From: Gemmatimonadota bacterium
Lineage (GTDB): Bacteria > Gemmatimonadota > Gemmatimonadetes > Gemmatimonadales > Gemmatimonadaceae
Reading direction: 5' to 3'
DNA: 32,070 nt
Assembly (NCBI GenBank): GCA_021324635.1
Contig: JAJPIS010000075.1
Location: forward strand, 1-32,070
The position numbers were made by a program, and so were the translations under genes. Under the pieces are notes generated by a model. It was given only the letters and a program-made list of their open reading frames with translations, made no database searches and was not told where the DNA came from. Shown piece after piece: positions 16,018 to 23,604 of this stretch (the first letter of the stretch is position 1; each line of letters begins with the position of its first letter).

Positions 16018-17589
16018 ATGCGCGGAGCGTGGGTGGCCTGCGGTCTCGTCGTCATGGGCTGCGGACGTTCGGGTGCTGCGCGGACGAGCAGACCGGATTT
16101 CGCGGCGATCCGCGCGGCGATCAGGGACAGCGTCGCGGGTGGGCGAGTGCCGTCGATGGCGGTGGCGGTCGCCCGGGGCGACACGGTGCTCTGGGAGGAA
16201 GCGTTCGGGATGGCGGACCCCGTCCGCCATGCAGCGGCGACGCCGAGCACGATGTACCAGACTGCCTCGGTCACGAAACTCGTGACCGCCTCGGCGCTGG
16301 CCGTGTTGTGGCAGCGCGGGCAGCTGGACGTGCAGCGACCAGTCAACGCGTACCTCGGCTCGGAGCATCTCACGAGCCTAGCCTGGGATCCGGCGGGCGC
16401 CACGGTGTGGCGCGTCGCCACGCAGACGAGCGGGCTCGCGACCTACGATGATTTCTGTGCCGTCCCCGAGCCGTTGTGCCAGGAGGCGATGATCCGCCGC
16501 TACGGGGTGCTCATCTGGCGCCCGGGCGAGCGCTTCGACTACTCCAATCTGGGCTACGGGGTCCTGAGCGAGGTGGTCCGGCACGTCTCGGGCGAGTCCT
16601 TCGGGGACTTCGTGCGGGACAGCATCTTCCGGCCCTTGGGACTGGCGCACTGCACGGCGAGTGTCTCCGGCGCGGCCCTCGCGCCCGGACTCGCGGTGCC
16701 GTACGACACGCATGCCGGTCGGGTCGAGCACCCACGAGTCCGGGCAGCCCAGGGCGCGTCGGCCGTCTGGTGCAGCGCCCACGACCTGCTGCGGTTCGCC
16801 ATGGTCCAGCTGGGCGAGCGCGTGAGCGGCGCGTCGCAAGTGCTCGCCGACTCCGCGATTCGCGCGCTACGGGTCTGGACAGTGCCGGCGGGTGACGGCC
16901 TCCGCTACGGCTTCGGCTGGTGGCACGAACGCCGATCCGGATACGATCTCACCTACGTGGGCGGTGGGACATCCGAGGCGGTCGCGCTGCTCTATACCGT
17001 GCCGGCGCAGCGGATCGCCGTCGTCGTGATGGCCAACACGTATACCCCGCTGGCCTCGGCCGTCGTGGACGATGTGCTCTCGACACTGCTCCCCGGATAC
17101 GGCGCCCCGCACGACGCTGCATCCACCGCCCCGACCGCTCCCCGGAAGGAGTCGCCCGACTCGCGATCGGTGATCGTCGGGTCCTGGCGTGGCGCGGTGT
17201 ACACGGGCGCCGGGTCACGCACGCTCACCCTCTTCAGGGGACGCGGGGATACGATCTGGGTCGCGCTGGCGGGGGCGCCGGCGATACCGCTCATGGAGGC
17301 GAGCGAGCGGGACGGGGAGCTCGCGGGAGCCTTTGCGGGGAACCTGGGGATCGACCGCTCCGACCGGCGGCGCCACTACATGCTTCGACTGGTGCTCGTG
17401 CGGCGGTCACCCGATCGGCTCAACGGCGGCGTCTGGACACGCCCACTTCCCGGCGCCGACGACGATCCGCTGCACACCTACTGGGCGGAGGTGAGGCGCG
17501 AGCGGCGGCCGGGCGCCTCGCCACACCCGGTGTCCGAGTCGGCTCGGCGATGGCGCCCGGAGTCCCGCCGCCCGGCGCCTACGGGATGA
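16018..17589 (+). CDS. Serine-hydrolase lipoprotein, beta-lactamase fold
   Basis: A 523-residue protein starting MRGAWVACGLVVMGCGRSG, a lipoprotein signal with lipobox VMGC and lipidated Cys15. The catalytic domain has SVTK at 84-87 (SxxK), FDYSNLGYG (YxN) and VGGGTSE in place of the KTG box. A C-terminal domain after about 390 (SVIVGSWRGAVYTGAGSRTL onward) is beta-rich, resembling the lipocalin-like tail of similar hydrolases. An upstream ATG at 15961 would add 19 residues but places the Cys later than usual. Probably a periplasmic esterase or peptidase. Its 3' end overlaps the convergent ferritin-like gene by 11 bp. Confidence 0.86.
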   Translation: MRGAWVACGLVVMGCGRSGAARTSRPDFAAIRAAIRDSVAGGRVPSMAVAVARGDTVLWEEAFGMADPVRHAAATPSTMYQTASVTKLVTASALAVLWQRGQLDVQRPVNAYLGSEHLTSLAWDPAGATVWRVATQTSGLATYDDFCAVPEPLCQEAMIRRYGVLIWRPGERFDYSNLGYGVLSEVVRHVSGESFGDFVRDSIFRPLGLAHCTASVSGAALAPGLAVPYDTHAGRVEHPRVRAAQGASAVWCSAHDLLRFAMVQLGERVSGASQVLADSAIRALRVWTVPAGDGLRYGFGWWHERRSGYDLTYVGGGTSEAVALLYTVPAQRIAVVVMANTYTPLASAVVDDVLSTLLPGYGAPHDAASTAPTAPRKESPDSRSVIVGSWRGAVYTGAGSRTLTLFRGRGDTIWVALAGAPAIPLMEASERDGELAGAFAGNLGIDRSDRRRHYMLRLVLVRRSPDRLNGGVWTRPLPGADDDPLHTYWAEVRRERRPGASPHPVSESARRWRPESRRPAPTG

Positions 17590-18409
17590 TGAACGGACTT
17601 GCGATCGCGAGCACCTCGGCCCTGGTCAGCGGCTCGTCGAACGCTTCGGTCGCGTCACCCGTCCGGAAGTGCAGGGCCAGGATGTCGACCCCGCCCTGGA
17701 ACACGTTCTGCTCGCCGGCGTACACCGCCGCCGTACCCGGCACGTCGGTCGTGTTGTCGGTGATCCAGCCGCGGTTGGGGACCAGGTCCTGGAAGTTGCC
17801 GCGCAGCCGACGCACGGCCGACGCATGCCGCGCCTCCACCGCATGGATCTGGAGGGCCGCGGTGAGGATCGGCTTGACGCCCCGGAGGAACGGCGCCTGG
17901 CCCTTGTAGGCCCGGACGCCGGTGTCCTCGAACGCCTGCGAGAGCGCCGTGAACTTGTCGTAGACGAAGAACACGTCGTGAAACGGACCGTTGTGTGCCC
18001 CCTGCGCGCCGGAGAAGTCGAACTCCGGCGTCCGGACGGCCCGGTCGCCCAGCGCCGCCTTCAGGTACGCCACGTGCTCGTTCTCGTGTGACTGGATCGT
18101 CTGAAAGATCGGCGCGTCCTGTGGCGGCACGACATGGTACTGCGGCGACAACGCGTAGTTGTAGAACGTCGACTCGAGATACTCGAGCGTGAGCGCAAAA
18201 TTGAGCACGTCGACGACCTCGTTCGGCAACCCGCCCTGGGCGAAGACGTCAGTCGAGAGCGCGGCCAGCGCGACCGGCACCGAAGCCATGGCGAGGCCGG
18301 CGGCCGTGACCCGACCGACGCTCGCGCCCCGCGCGATCTCCTGGTCGCGACGGACCAGGCGCTCCCCGATCTCTGGATCGAGCGAGCTCAGTAGAGACTG
18401 GTCATTCAT
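17579..18409 (-). CDS. Ferritin-like domain protein (desiccation-related type), copy B
   Basis: A 276-residue protein of the PF13668-type ferritin-like family, as in plant desiccation-related proteins. After a degenerate Tat-like N-terminus (VRRDQEIARG, hydrophobic stretch about 35-50, FAQ cleavage-like site) come NFALTLEYLESTFYN, SHENEHVAYLKAAL and HAVEARHASAVRRLRG, supplying Glu and ExxH residues expected of a four-helix di-metal site. CGGGAG lies upstream of the ATG. It starts 29 bp after the stop of copy A, so the two form an operon. Iron binding and stress protection are suggested by the family only. Confidence 0.86.
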   Translation of the reverse strand: MNDQSLLSSLDPEIGERLVRRDQEIARGASVGRVTAAGLAMASVPVALAALSTDVFAQGGLPNEVVDVLNFALTLEYLESTFYNYALSPQYHVVPPQDAPIFQTIQSHENEHVAYLKAALGDRAVRTPEFDFSGAQGAHNGPFHDVFFVYDKFTALSQAFEDTGVRAYKGQAPFLRGVKPILTAALQIHAVEARHASAVRRLRGNFQDLVPNRGWITDNTTDVPGTAAVYAGEQNVFQGGVDILALHFRTGDATEAFDEPLTRAEVLAIASPFIIP

Positions 18410-18438
18410 GGTGCACTACTCCCGTGGAGAGGATCGAG

Positions 18439-19218
18439 CTACGCCATGGTGGCCGGCACATTGACGAGCGTGATCGTGTTGACGATGAAGGGCCCCGCCA
18501 TCTCGAGGACTGTCGCCGGGCCCAGGGCGCGGTCCCGTCCGTGGCTGTCGATCACATCGCTGCCCGCGAAGGCCGGGGTGCGATCGCCGAAGAGCAGGCC
18601 GCGGATCGCGGCCGCGTGGCGGGCCTCGACCGACACGATCTTGCCGGCCAGGGTCAGATAGCTGGCGCTGGCCAGGAACTGCGCCGCGCCGTTGTAGGCG
18701 GCGACGCCCAGGTCCTCGAACGTGCGCGCCGTCGTCAGCACGCTCGTTCGGTCGCGGAAATTGACCGCGGAAAAGTTCGGCGTGAGCGCCGGAATGGCGT
18801 GCGCGCCCAGGGCCGCCTTGAAGAACGCCGCGTGAATCACCTCGTGCGCCCAGACCTGCCGCAGCACGTTCTGCTCGTGACCGTCCATGTCGGCATCGGG
18901 GAAGGACGTCTTTACTCTCGTGTAGAACGCCGCCTCGAGCTGCTCCAGCGCGTAGGCGTAGTTGAGCACGCCGAGATCGCTGCCGAAGTCGAGCATCACG
19001 GCCGGTGTGCTCGACCGCGCGCCGACGGCGCCGAGCACGTGTGACAGGCTGGGCGCGGTCGACGGATTGTCGCTGCAGCCGGCCAGGAGTCCCGGGACGC
19101 AGAGCGCCGCGCCTCCGATCCCGACGGCCCGCAGGAACTCACGGCGGTTCGCGGCTCGTCTGGCCCCTTCGGGCAGTCCATCACGTCCGATCACTTGACC
19201 CGCTACGTCGGGCGGCAT
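18439..19218 (-). CDS. Ferritin-like domain protein (desiccation-related type), copy A, Tat lipoprotein
   Basis: A 259-residue protein; the ATG at 19218 has GAGAGGG at six-base spacing. NRREFLRAVG (Arg25-Arg26) is a clear twin-arginine signal and LLAGC gives a lipobox with Cys48, so the protein is probably exported folded and lipidated. The ferritin-like helices carry NYAYALEQLEAAFYT, WAHEVIHAAFFKAAL, EDLGVAAYNGAAQF and VSVEARHAAAIRG. First gene of a pair with copy B; divergent from a GntR regulator 227 bp away. A cofactor inserted before export would explain the Tat signal (inference). Confidence 0.88.
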   Translation of the reverse strand: MPPDVAGQVIGRDGLPEGARRAANRREFLRAVGIGGAALCVPGLLAGCSDNPSTAPSLSHVLGAVGARSSTPAVMLDFGSDLGVLNYAYALEQLEAAFYTRVKTSFPDADMDGHEQNVLRQVWAHEVIHAAFFKAALGAHAIPALTPNFSAVNFRDRTSVLTTARTFEDLGVAAYNGAAQFLASASYLTLAGKIVSVEARHAAAIRGLLFGDRTPAFAGSDVIDSHGRDRALGPATVLEMAGPFIVNTITLVNVPATMA

Positions 19219-19445
19219 GCGCGTACCCTCTCGTCGTGACATGGTCCGCCAGTGAGGAGTGCCGAGGCATGCGGGGCTGGCTCCCAGCTGCCCCACGGTC
19301 CGCAAACCGATGAGGGTCGGCGGCGCTGCATGATCCGAGCCAATGTGATCCAGAACGACGTACAGTTGTGCTTCTAGCGCACCGTTGAGCATGTTTCGTG
19401 TACAGACAGGCAGAGTCAGCCGTCGGACGCCTCCGGGAGTCGTGT

Positions 19446-20375
19446 ATGGATGAGAACGCCGCAGCGATCGTCGAGGCGTTGCGGACCCGTGTCCTCCGGG
19501 GACTCGAGACGCGGACGCTCGCGGCTGGCGACCGGCTGCCGAGCGCGCGGGCAGTGGCGCGCGAATTCGGCGTCGACTTCCGCGTCATCCTCGGCGCATA
19601 CCGAGCGCTCGCGGGCGAGCAGCTCGTCACCCTCCGACCACGTGGCGGCATCTACGTGGCCGCCCAGCGCCGCGGCGCGCCGGGCACGCCGCCGCTGCCA
19701 GAGGGATGGATCGTCGACGTGCTCGCCGAGGCCCGCGCGCGGTCCGTCCCGCCGCGCGACTTTCACGAATGGCTCAGGCGATGCACGGAAACGCTTCGCC
19801 TTCGGGCGGTCGTGATCGCGTCTGGAGACGACCAGGCGGCGGGGCTGTGCCGCGAACTGGTCGACGACTTCGGCGTGGCCGCGGAGGGCCGGTCCGGTGA
19901 TCAGCTGTCGCCGGGCGACGAGCCGGACCTGGCGATGCGTCGCGCCGACCTGCTCGTGACGACCAGGCCCCACGCGGACCTCGCTCGACGCCTCGCGGAG
20001 CGACTGCGCACGCCGGTCATCATCATCGACGAGCAGCCGGAAATCCTGAGCAGCGAGTGGGCGCTGCTACTCCGGCAGCCCGTCTACGCCGTCGTCGCGA
20101 CGGATGCGTTCGGCCGCGCGCTCCGCCGGCTCCTCGCCGCTGTGCCCGGTGTCGAGAACCTGCGGATCCTCGTCCTCGGGCGCGACGACCTCACGATGAT
20201 TCCACCGGACGCACCGACGTACGTGACCCACCGCGTCCGCGCCTCACTCGGCGCCGCGAACATTCCGGGTCGCGCCCTGCCGCCGTCCCGAACCATTCGG
20301 TCCGCCTCGGCACGCGCCCTTCTGGCATTCATCGTGCGCGCCAACCTGGCGGCGCGGTCCGCCCGTCATGAGTGA
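19446..20375 (+). CDS. GntR-family transcriptional regulator with atypical C-terminal domain
   Basis: A 309-residue protein. The ATG at 19446 is preceded by CGGGAG; an earlier ATG at 19398 lacks such a site. The N-terminal winged helix is clear (RTLAAGDRLPSARAVAREFG, then FRVILGAYRALAGEQLVTLR and GGIYVA). The remaining about 210 residues do not look like the FCD, UTRA or aminotransferase partners of the common subfamilies. They have alternating strands and helices (LRAVVIASGDDQAAGLC, ADLLVTTRPHADLARRLAE, PVIIIDEQPE, LRILVLGRDDL), recalling a periplasmic-binding-protein-like or receiver-like alpha/beta fold. It is divergent from the ferritin-like pair, which it may regulate. Confidence 0.85.
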   Translation: MDENAAAIVEALRTRVLRGLETRTLAAGDRLPSARAVAREFGVDFRVILGAYRALAGEQLVTLRPRGGIYVAAQRRGAPGTPPLPEGWIVDVLAEARARSVPPRDFHEWLRRCTETLRLRAVVIASGDDQAAGLCRELVDDFGVAAEGRSGDQLSPGDEPDLAMRRADLLVTTRPHADLARRLAERLRTPVIIIDEQPEILSSEWALLLRQPVYAVVATDAFGRALRRLLAAVPGVENLRILVLGRDDLTMIPPDAPTYVTHRVRASLGAANIPGRALPPSRTIRSASARALLAFIVRANLAARSARHE

Positions 20376-20382
20376 CGTCGAC

Positions 20383-20416
20383 CCGACCCGCCGGGCCCGG
20401 CTCGCGGTCGGGTCGG
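20383..20416 (+). terminator. Terminator-like hairpin after the GntR gene
   Basis: CCGACCCG (20383-20390) pairs with CGGGTCGG (20409-20416); the 18-base loop contains the self-complementary CCGGGCCCGG. It lies eight bases after the stop. No T-run. Confidence 0.4.
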
Positions 20417-20498
20417 CTCTCACGCGATGGACCGGCGGCACCCGGTCCCATTGCCACCCGCGCCACCGACCGTGCCGAGATGTCCCCCGAGGTATGTC

Positions 20499-21080
20499 GT
20501 GATCGAGAGATCGCTCGTCTCGCAACCGTCCGACCAGCTCTCGCTGGTCGCCCGCGCTTTCGCCCCCGTGATGGACGACGATGGCCTGTACGACGTGCTC
20601 GCCTATCTCAACCGGCTGACCACGTATCGGTTCACGGGGGTTTATCGCTTCGAACCGGGTTGGGTGGTCTCGGTTGCGCTCTTCGACCGCACGAATCCGC
20701 ACCTCCGCATCGGCGCGGACGTGAAGATGAAGGAGTCGTACTGTTGGCTGACCGGTCTCGGTGGCGACAGCTACGTCATCGAGGACGCGACACGCGATGG
20801 CCGGCTCGCCGGTCACGCCGCGTGCGAGTCGGTGCGGGCGTATGTCGCCGTGGTGCTGCGCGATCGACGGGGGGCGCCCTGGGGGACGCTCTGCCACTTC
20901 GATTTCGAGCCCCGGACCGCGGACCCGGAGGCCAGAGAGTGGCTGGAGGCCGCGCGCCCGCTCATCGAGGAGCTCTTCGTGCGTGACGAGCACGCTCGGT
21001 GGGACCCTGAGGCGTCCTCGGAGCGCCGCTGCGCTCGCGCCGAGAGGCCAGGCGTTCGGACCGTCCCTCCCTCCGCCTAA
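20499..21080 (+). CDS. GAF-domain protein
   Basis: A 193-residue protein starting at GTG 20499 with GAGGT five bases upstream. The upstream extension to 20427 is Pro/Arg-rich and has no ribosome-binding site. The core is GAF-like: LYDVLAYLNRLTTYRFTGVY, then SYCWLTGLGGDSYVIEDATR, SVRAYVAVVLRDRRGAPWG and TLCHFDFEPR. GAF domains bind small ligands or detect redox and light signals; there is no attached output domain, so this is a stand-alone sensor or a free-standing enzyme-like GAF. It follows the GntR gene on the same strand by about 120 bp. Confidence 0.72.
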   Translation: MIERSLVSQPSDQLSLVARAFAPVMDDDGLYDVLAYLNRLTTYRFTGVYRFEPGWVVSVALFDRTNPHLRIGADVKMKESYCWLTGLGGDSYVIEDATRDGRLAGHAACESVRAYVAVVLRDRRGAPWGTLCHFDFEPRTADPEAREWLEAARPLIEELFVRDEHARWDPEASSERRCARAERPGVRTVPPSA

Positions 21081-21195
21081 CCTGCGCGTCGTTCGACACG
21101 GCGCCTGTCCCGGCCGAGGCCGAGCAGCGCTGGGGTCGTGCTGGCGCTTGCCGAAGCGCGGCGATGAGGCGCCGCCGCCCTCCGCGGCGCTCGCG

Positions 21196-21213
21196 GCGGC
21201 CCCCGAGGGCCGC
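21196..21213. terminator. Small perfect hairpin between GAF gene and toxin-antitoxin pair
   Basis: GCGGCCC (21196-21202) and GGGCCGC (21207-21213) pair around a CCGA loop. There is no T-run; it could terminate the GAF transcript or be incidental in G/C-rich DNA. Confidence 0.3.
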
Positions 21214-21269
21214 GGTGGCCCGCACCCGACTTCGTTGACGGCGCCGCGACGGCGAGTCATATTACTGTC

Positions 21270-21500
21270 ATGGCACTCTCTCGGAAGAAGGCCACGACCA
21301 TCGCGCTCGACCCCGCGGATGACCGGCTGCTGACTCGTGCGGCCCGGGAACGCGGCGTGTCCCGCGCCGAGTTCATCCGCCGGCAACTCTCGCTCGCGCT
21401 CGAACAGTACCGTCGGCACCCGATGCCACGCAGCGCAGCCGTCGTCCGCTCGCTGCCGCAACGCGGCGACGAGGGGGAGCTGTTTGGTGGCCGCCGCTAG
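21270..21500 (+). CDS. vapB: Ribbon-helix-helix antitoxin (VapB-like)
   Basis: A 76-residue protein: an N-terminal basic strand TTIALDPADDRLL followed by two helices (TRAARERGVSRAEFIRRQLSLALEQY) has the look of a CopG/MetJ-type ribbon-helix-helix DNA-binding domain. The C-terminal tail (RSLPQRGDEGELFGG) would be the toxin-binding region. It precedes and overlaps a PIN-domain toxin by 14 bp, the standard arrangement, with autorepression by the complex expected for the family. No strong ribosome-binding site is visible before the ATG. Confidence 0.82.
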   Translation: MALSRKKATTIALDPADDRLLTRAARERGVSRAEFIRRQLSLALEQYRRHPMPRSAAVVRSLPQRGDEGELFGGRR

Positions 21501-21930
21501 CCCGGCAGTGATCTGCGACACGGGCGCACTGCTCGACTATCTCGTGGAGGACGCGGCGGATCACAGGGCCTTCCGGGCGGCGATCGACCGCGCGCGTGCG
21601 CGATACGTCCCAGGGTTGGTGTTGGCCGAAGTGGACTATTTCCTTCGTGAGCACCGGCGCGCCATGGACGCACTCATGGACGACCTCGCGAGTGGAGCGT
21701 TCACCTATGCGCCGCCGACGCTGGACGTGCTGGTGCGCGCCATGGCGATCGACGAGCGATACGCGGATCTCGGGCTCGGCCTCGTCGATGCATCGGTCGT
21801 GGCGCTCGCTGAGACCCTCGCGGTGCGGCGCATCGCGACGCGGGATGTCCGGCATTTCGCGGCCGTGAGGCTCGGTGACGGAAGCCCGTTCGAGCTCGTG
21901 GTGCACCCGACCCACCCGGACCGATCGTAG
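21487..21930 (+). CDS. vapC: PIN-domain ribonuclease toxin (VapC-like)
   Basis: A 147-residue PIN-domain protein starting at GTG 21487 (GAGGGGGA lies eight bases upstream), overlapping the antitoxin end. The four acidic active-site residues are present: Asp11 in ICDTGALLDYL, Glu48 in VLAEVDYFL, Asp101 in LGLVDASVVALAE and Asp120 in IATRDVRHF. It should be a Mg-dependent endoribonuclease, as in VapC toxins that cut tRNA or rRNA; the target cannot be predicted. Confidence 0.88.
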   Translation: MAAASPAVICDTGALLDYLVEDAADHRAFRAAIDRARARYVPGLVLAEVDYFLREHRRAMDALMDDLASGAFTYAPPTLDVLVRAMAIDERYADLGLGLVDASVVALAETLAVRRIATRDVRHFAAVRLGDGSPFELVVHPTHPDRS

Positions 21931-22068
21931 TCCGACCCGCGCGACCGAGCGCCGGACGGCACGAACGAGCGCGTGTGCGGCGAGTTCCGCCGAGCAGTCC
22001 ATCCGGTCATCTTCCGAGCTCGCCCCGCGTCGTTCGCCGCTCGTTGCTCGCCCCTCACACCTCGGTCG

Positions 22069-23226
22069 ATGAGCTCTGCCATCTGGCGGATCGCCGGCAC
22101 CGTGTTCGTCGGGATGCTGGGATTCGGCGCCGTCATCCCCATGCTGCCCGTCTACCTCCACGAGGACGCGGGTGCGTCGACCTTCCTCACCGGACTGCTG
22201 ATCGGCGTCTCCTCGGGCTTCGCCCTGCCCGGCCGCCTCGTCGCCGGCCGCATCGCGGACACCCGTGGCCGTCGGGTCACGCTGTTGATCGGCATGGGAT
22301 GTTGCGCCCTGGCCGGGATCCTGTATCTGCCGGCGTTCGGGCTCGGCGCCATGGCCCTTGGCCGGATGCTGCACGGGGTCGGCGAGGGGTTCTTCGTGAC
22401 CGCCACCGTCGCCTGGGTCGTCGACCTCGCGCCGGCCGATCGCCGCGCGCAGGCGCTCGGCCTGCTCTCCTCCGGTCTCTGGGGTGGCCTCTCGATCGGG
22501 CCGGCGGTGGGGCAGGCGCTCGGCAGTGTCCAGCGCGTCGCGCTCCTGCTCACCATCTCGTCGGTCGTCGTCATGATCATCGTCTTCGCGATGCGCGAAG
22601 CGGCGCCGGTGCATCGCTCCGAGCCCTCGCGCTGGTTTCCGCGCCCGGTGATCCTGCCCGGCGTCATGCTCGGGTTGGGCAACGTCGCCTACGCGGCGAT
22701 GGCCGGGTTCCTGATCCTCCTGCTCCGCCACCGCGGCCAGGGCACTGCCTGGGCATTCTCGGTCTTCGCCCTCGCGGTGCTCTTCGGGCGCGTGGCCCTG
22801 GGGTCACTCCCCGATCGCCGGGGCCCGAAACCCAGCTTGTTGGCCGGCTACGCGTGCCTCGCGGTCGGCCTGGCGGCGATCGCCCTCAGCCACAATGGCC
22901 TCATCGATCTCGCCGCCGCCCTGCTCGTCGGCCTGGGGTACTCGCTTCCCTGGCCGGCGCTCGCGTCCGTGGTGGTGGGCCGGGTTCGAGACTCCGAGCG
23001 GGCCGCCGCGCTCGCGGCGCTCAACGCCTTCTACGACCTCTTCGTCGCGGGCAGCTCGGCGGTCGCCGGGGCGGCGGCACAGCACTGGGGGCTGGCGGCG
23101 CCCTTCTGGCTGGCCCTCGGCTGCATTGCTCTCGCCGCGTCGTTGGTGCTGCTGACGAACCTTGGCGCCGCCCCGTTCCGCGTGTCGGGCCAGGCGGTCA
23201 TCGCTCAGGAGCTGTCGCCCGGGTAA
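22069..23226 (+). CDS. Major facilitator superfamily transporter
   Basis: A 385-residue integral membrane protein with about twelve hydrophobic segments. Motif A is visible between helices 2 and 3 (GRLVAGRIADTRGRRVTLLIG) and a weaker copy in the second half (GRVALGSLPDRRGPKPSL). The start ATG at 22069 (MSSAIWRIAGTVF) directly precedes helix 1; the longer open frame upstream has no hydrophobic pattern. The architecture fits a drug/sugar efflux-type MFS, but the substrate is not predictable. A terminator hairpin follows. Confidence 0.88.
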   Translation: MSSAIWRIAGTVFVGMLGFGAVIPMLPVYLHEDAGASTFLTGLLIGVSSGFALPGRLVAGRIADTRGRRVTLLIGMGCCALAGILYLPAFGLGAMALGRMLHGVGEGFFVTATVAWVVDLAPADRRAQALGLLSSGLWGGLSIGPAVGQALGSVQRVALLLTISSVVVMIIVFAMREAAPVHRSEPSRWFPRPVILPGVMLGLGNVAYAAMAGFLILLLRHRGQGTAWAFSVFALAVLFGRVALGSLPDRRGPKPSLLAGYACLAVGLAAIALSHNGLIDLAAALLVGLGYSLPWPALASVVVGRVRDSERAAALAALNAFYDLFVAGSSAVAGAAAQHWGLAAPFWLALGCIALAASLVLLTNLGAAPFRVSGQAVIAQELSPG

Positions 23227-23228
23227 GG

Positions 23229-23256
23229 GTCCACCGCCTCCCGGCGGGCGGTGGAC
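23229..23256 (+). terminator. Hairpin terminator after the MFS gene
   Basis: GTCCACCGCC (23229-23238) and GGCGGTGGAC (23247-23256) form a perfect 10-bp stem with an eight-base loop, two bases after the stop codon. No T-run follows. Confidence 0.65.
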
Positions 23257-23330
23257 AGGCTGGGTGCGGCGCGCGCCGGACATGGTATCGCTCTTGCCCA
23301 TCGCCCCGGTACACTCGGCCGGGGGATCGC

Positions 23331-23540
23331 GTGCGGCTACTGGGCATCCTGCTCGTTGCGTTCGGCATCGTCGTGCTGGCCTACGGCGGTATCAGCTACA
23401 CCAAGAGCCGCCACAGCACGGACATCGGTCCCATTCAGGTGTCGACCGCAAAGAAGGGCTTCATCACGCCAGCGGTCGGTGCCGTCGCAGTCGTCGTCGG
23501 CGTCGTCCTGCTCGTCGCCGGTCGACGCGAGCCGCTCTGA
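23331..23540 (+). CDS. Small two-helix membrane protein
   Basis: A 69-residue protein from GTG 23331, with GGGGGA five bases upstream. Helix 1 is LLGILLVAFGIVVLAYGGI, the loop YTKSRHSTDIGPIQVSTAKK resembles the middle of widespread tiny membrane proteins, and helix 2 is TPAVGAVAVVVGVVLLVAG. Function unknown. A GTG start and its shortness make it easy to miss. The stop codon is followed immediately by the 11-bp tandem repeat. Confidence 0.7.
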   Translation: MRLLGILLVAFGIVVLAYGGISYTKSRHSTDIGPIQVSTAKKGFITPAVGAVAVVVGVVLLVAGRREPL

Positions 23541-23595
23541 GTCGCCTCTGGGTCGCCTCTGGGTCGCGTCTGGGTCGCCTCTGGGTCGCGTCTAG
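23541..23595. repeat. Five tandem 11-bp repeats
   Basis: The unit GTCGCCTCTGG is repeated head to tail at 23541, 23552, 23563, 23574 and 23585. Units 3 and 5 have C to G at position 6, and unit 5 ends AG instead of GG. The array sits between two convergent stop codons, starting one base after the stop of the small membrane gene and ending ten bases before the stop of the next gene. Not coding. Confidence 0.9.
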
Positions 23596-23604
23596 CTCGC
23601 TGCG

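Noticed and set aside
19360-19405. Two GTACAG direct repeats in the GntR/ferritin divergent region
   Set aside because: Only six bases, not palindromic and 40 bp apart; too weak to call an operator for the GntR protein.
21373-22731. 452-residue minus-strand frame over VapC and the MFS gene
   Set aside because: Antisense shadow with Asp/Glu/Arg-rich composition and no motif.
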